NCBI GenBank assembly: GCA_009703545.1
Contig: WLFX01000079.1
Location: forward strand, 1-5,511
Source: Actinomycetota bacterium
GTDB taxonomy: Bacteria > Actinomycetota > Actinomycetes > Actinomycetales > Microbacteriaceae
Reading direction: 5' to 3'
DNA length: 5,511 nt
Positions 3,865 through 5,511 of this stretch are shown one piece after another. The position numbers and the translations under genes are program-made. The first letter of the stretch is position 1; every line of letters begins with the position of its first letter. Below the pieces are notes generated by a model, which saw only the letters and a program-made list of their open reading frames with translations, was not told the DNA's origin and searched no databases.

Positions 3865-5511
3865 GTGACTGAAACCGCCGCATTCCTTGACACCCCGCTT
3901 CCGCGGGTAATCGGCGACCGAACGGCGAAGGCACTGACTAAGGCGTTCGGGTTCGACACTGTCGGTGGGCTTCTTGGTCATTACCCGCGACGATACGCTG
4001 AACGCGGTGAACTGACAGCGCTCGATTCCCTTCCCCTCGACGAGTCGGTGACAATCGTGGCCGAGGTGGTTCGAGTCAATAATCGGCCGATGAATGGGCG
4101 GAAGGGTTCGCTTCTCGAAATCGTGATTTCGGACGGAACCGGAACCCTGTCGCTGACGTTTTTCAACCAAGCCTGGCGAGCGAACTCCCTTCGCCGCGGT
4201 GTGCGTGGAATCTTTGCGGGAAAGGTCGGCGAGTTCCGCGGTCAACGGCAACTGACCCATCCCGATTACGAATTGTTTGATGAGGACGAGAACGTCTCGG
4301 ACGAGGTCGCTGAACTCTGGGCGAAGACGCCCATTCCGATCTATCCGGCAACGAGCACGGTCGCGTCGTGGCAAATCGCGAAAGCGCTGGGCGTCGTGCT
4401 CGATGTCCTTCCCGAACTCGATGACCCGGTGCCCGAATCGGTTCGAGAGGATCGCGGGCTCGTGTCGTTGACCGAGGCGATCCGCGGGATTCATCGTCCA
4501 ACCGACCATGGCGAGTGGCGCACGGCGCGCGACACCCTTCGATTCCACGAGGCGTTCTTGGTTCAAACCGCGTTGCTTCGAGATCGACTTCGTGCCGCCG
4601 AGGCTGTGTCGATGCCCAGAACTCCAGGGGTTCTTCGCGCTCAGTTTGATTCGGCGTTGCCGTTCGAACTAACGGCCGACCAATCAACGGTGGGAGCCGA
4701 GATTGACGAGGACATGGCGCGCGCCCGACCGATGAATCGTCTCGTTCAGGGTGAGGTCGGTTCGGGGAAGACGCTCGTCGCCATCCGCGCGATGCTCACT
4801 GCAATTGAGGATGGCGGGCAGGCCGCGCTGATTGCTCCGACGGAAGTCCTCGCAACGCAGCACGCGAGGTCGATCGTCGCCACTCTCGGAGCCCTCGCCG
4901 AGGGGTTGAATCCGACCCTGCTCGTCGGCAGTCTTCCGGCGGTGCAGAAAAAACGGGCTCAACTCGCGGTTGCGAGCGGCTCGGCCCGCCTTGTCATTGG
5001 TACTCACGCGCTGCTCGCTGACGCGGTTACGTTCAATGAACTTGCGCTCGTCGTCGTGGACGAACAGCACCGCTTCGGTGTCGAGCAACGCGACACCCTC
5101 AAGCGCAAGGGGAACTCGCCGCACGTGCTCGTCCTGACCGCAACCCCGATACCTCGAACGGTCGCAATGACGGTATTTGGCGACCTCGATATCTCGACGA
5201 TTCGGACTCTGCCCGCCGGTCGCGCTCCGATCACCTCGCACGTTGTTCCTCTCGTCGATCATCCTGCGTGGATTTCTCGTGTGTGGACGCGGCTCGGCGA
5301 AGAGATTGACGCCGGTCGACAGGGCTTCGTCGTGTGCTCCGCGATTGATGCAACGACGTCCGATGGCGATGCCGACCTGGTCGAGGACATCCCCGCGGCT
5401 GCACCTCGCGCCAGCGTGACCGAGATTCTGCCCGTTGTTCGAGCCGCACTGCCTGGTCGCCGGGTCGAGATGATTCACGGTCGTCTGTCCGGCGACGAGA
5501 AGGACGCGACC
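3865..5511 (+). CDS. recG: ATP-dependent DNA helicase RecG, partial (3' end beyond window)
   Basis: The first 549 residues of RecG, a superfamily 2 helicase that reverses stalled replication forks and processes branched DNA. The frame is open from the GTG at 3865 to the window end. Order seen: an N-terminal segment with GGLLGHYPRRYAERGEL (34-50), the family signature before the wedge; an OB-fold wedge region at about 60-140 with LEIVISDGTGTLSLTFFNQ (84-102); a linker with LRFHEAFLVQTALL (225-238); Walker A GEVGSGKT (296-303), where the usual GDVGSGKT has Glu for Asp; APTEVLATQH (324-333), motif Ia; IGTHALL (378-384); motif II DEQHRFG (399-405); motif III TATPIPRT (425-432); and MIHGRLSGDEKD (536-547) in the second helicase domain. 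Full-length RecG is usually about 690-750 residues, so roughly 150-200 are missing. Only the start at 3865 fits both the helicase N-terminus and the -10 element. Confidence 0.96.
   Translation, partial: MTETAAFLDTPLPRVIGDRTAKALTKAFGFDTVGGLLGHYPRRYAERGELTALDSLPLDESVTIVAEVVRVNNRPMNGRKGSLLEIVISDGTGTLSLTFFNQAWRANSLRRGVRGIFAGKVGEFRGQRQLTHPDYELFDEDENVSDEVAELWAKTPIPIYPATSTVASWQIAKALGVVLDVLPELDDPVPESVREDRGLVSLTEAIRGIHRPTDHGEWRTARDTLRFHEAFLVQTALLRDRLRAAEAVSMPRTPGVLRAQFDSALPFELTADQSTVGAEIDEDMARARPMNRLVQGEVGSGKTLVAIRAMLTAIEDGGQAALIAPTEVLATQHARSIVATLGALAEGLNPTLLVGSLPAVQKKRAQLAVASGSARLVIGTHALLADAVTFNELALVVVDEQHRFGVEQRDTLKRKGNSPHVLVLTATPIPRTVAMTVFGDLDISTIRTLPAGRAPITSHVVPLVDHPAWISRVWTRLGEEIDAGRQGFVVCSAIDATTSDGDADLVEDIPAAAPRASVTEILPVVRAALPGRRVEMIHGRLSGDEKDAT

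Noticed and set aside
4684..5478. 264-codon minus-strand frame inside recG
   Set aside because: It is antisense to the helicase core of recG, which has intact Walker A, DEQH and TATPIPRT motifs on the plus strand.

Overview
The window is G+C-rich chromosomal DNA with strong G/C third-position bias and GTG starts. It carries a core-gene neighbourhood typical of Actinomycetota: a D-Ala-D-Ala ligase-family gene, a DUF3515 lipoprotein gene, thiL, rsmD and recG. DUF3515 is essentially an actinobacterial family, and ddl-DUF3515-thiL with recG/rsmD nearby is a familiar actinobacterial order. I cannot place the organism below phylum. The ligase is a divergent type paired with a probable Mur-ligase-like gene rather than the textbook actinobacterial DdlA, so a less-studied lineage is possible.

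Layout: 1-113 is the 3' end of a probable Mur-ligase-family gene (+). 153-1289 is the D-Ala-D-Ala ligase-family gene (+). 1290-1790 is a 501-bp non-coding convergent gap. It holds a 12-bp minisatellite (8 perfect copies with decayed edges), a small GUAA-loop hairpin, and a 93-bp compound inverted repeat with three related 12-mers. 1791-2255 is a DUF3515 lipoprotein (-), 2279-3262 is thiL (+), 3238-3798 is rsmD (-), and 3865-5511 is recG (+), cut by the window end.

From ddl onward the five genes alternate strand (+ - + - +). There are two divergent promoter gaps (23 and 66 bp) and two convergent junctions (a 501-bp gap and a 25-bp tail overlap). All four transcripts that start inside the window have a TANNNT hexamer ending 6 or 7 bases before the start codon and no good Shine-Dalgarno sequence. 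This fits leaderless mRNAs.

The genes are housekeeping: peptidoglycan precursor synthesis (Mur-like/Ddl), a cell-surface lipoprotein, thiamine diphosphate synthesis (ThiL), 16S rRNA methylation (RsmD) and replication-fork repair (RecG). I see no new defence or metabolic system. The unusual content is in the 501-bp gap and in the compact divergent promoters.
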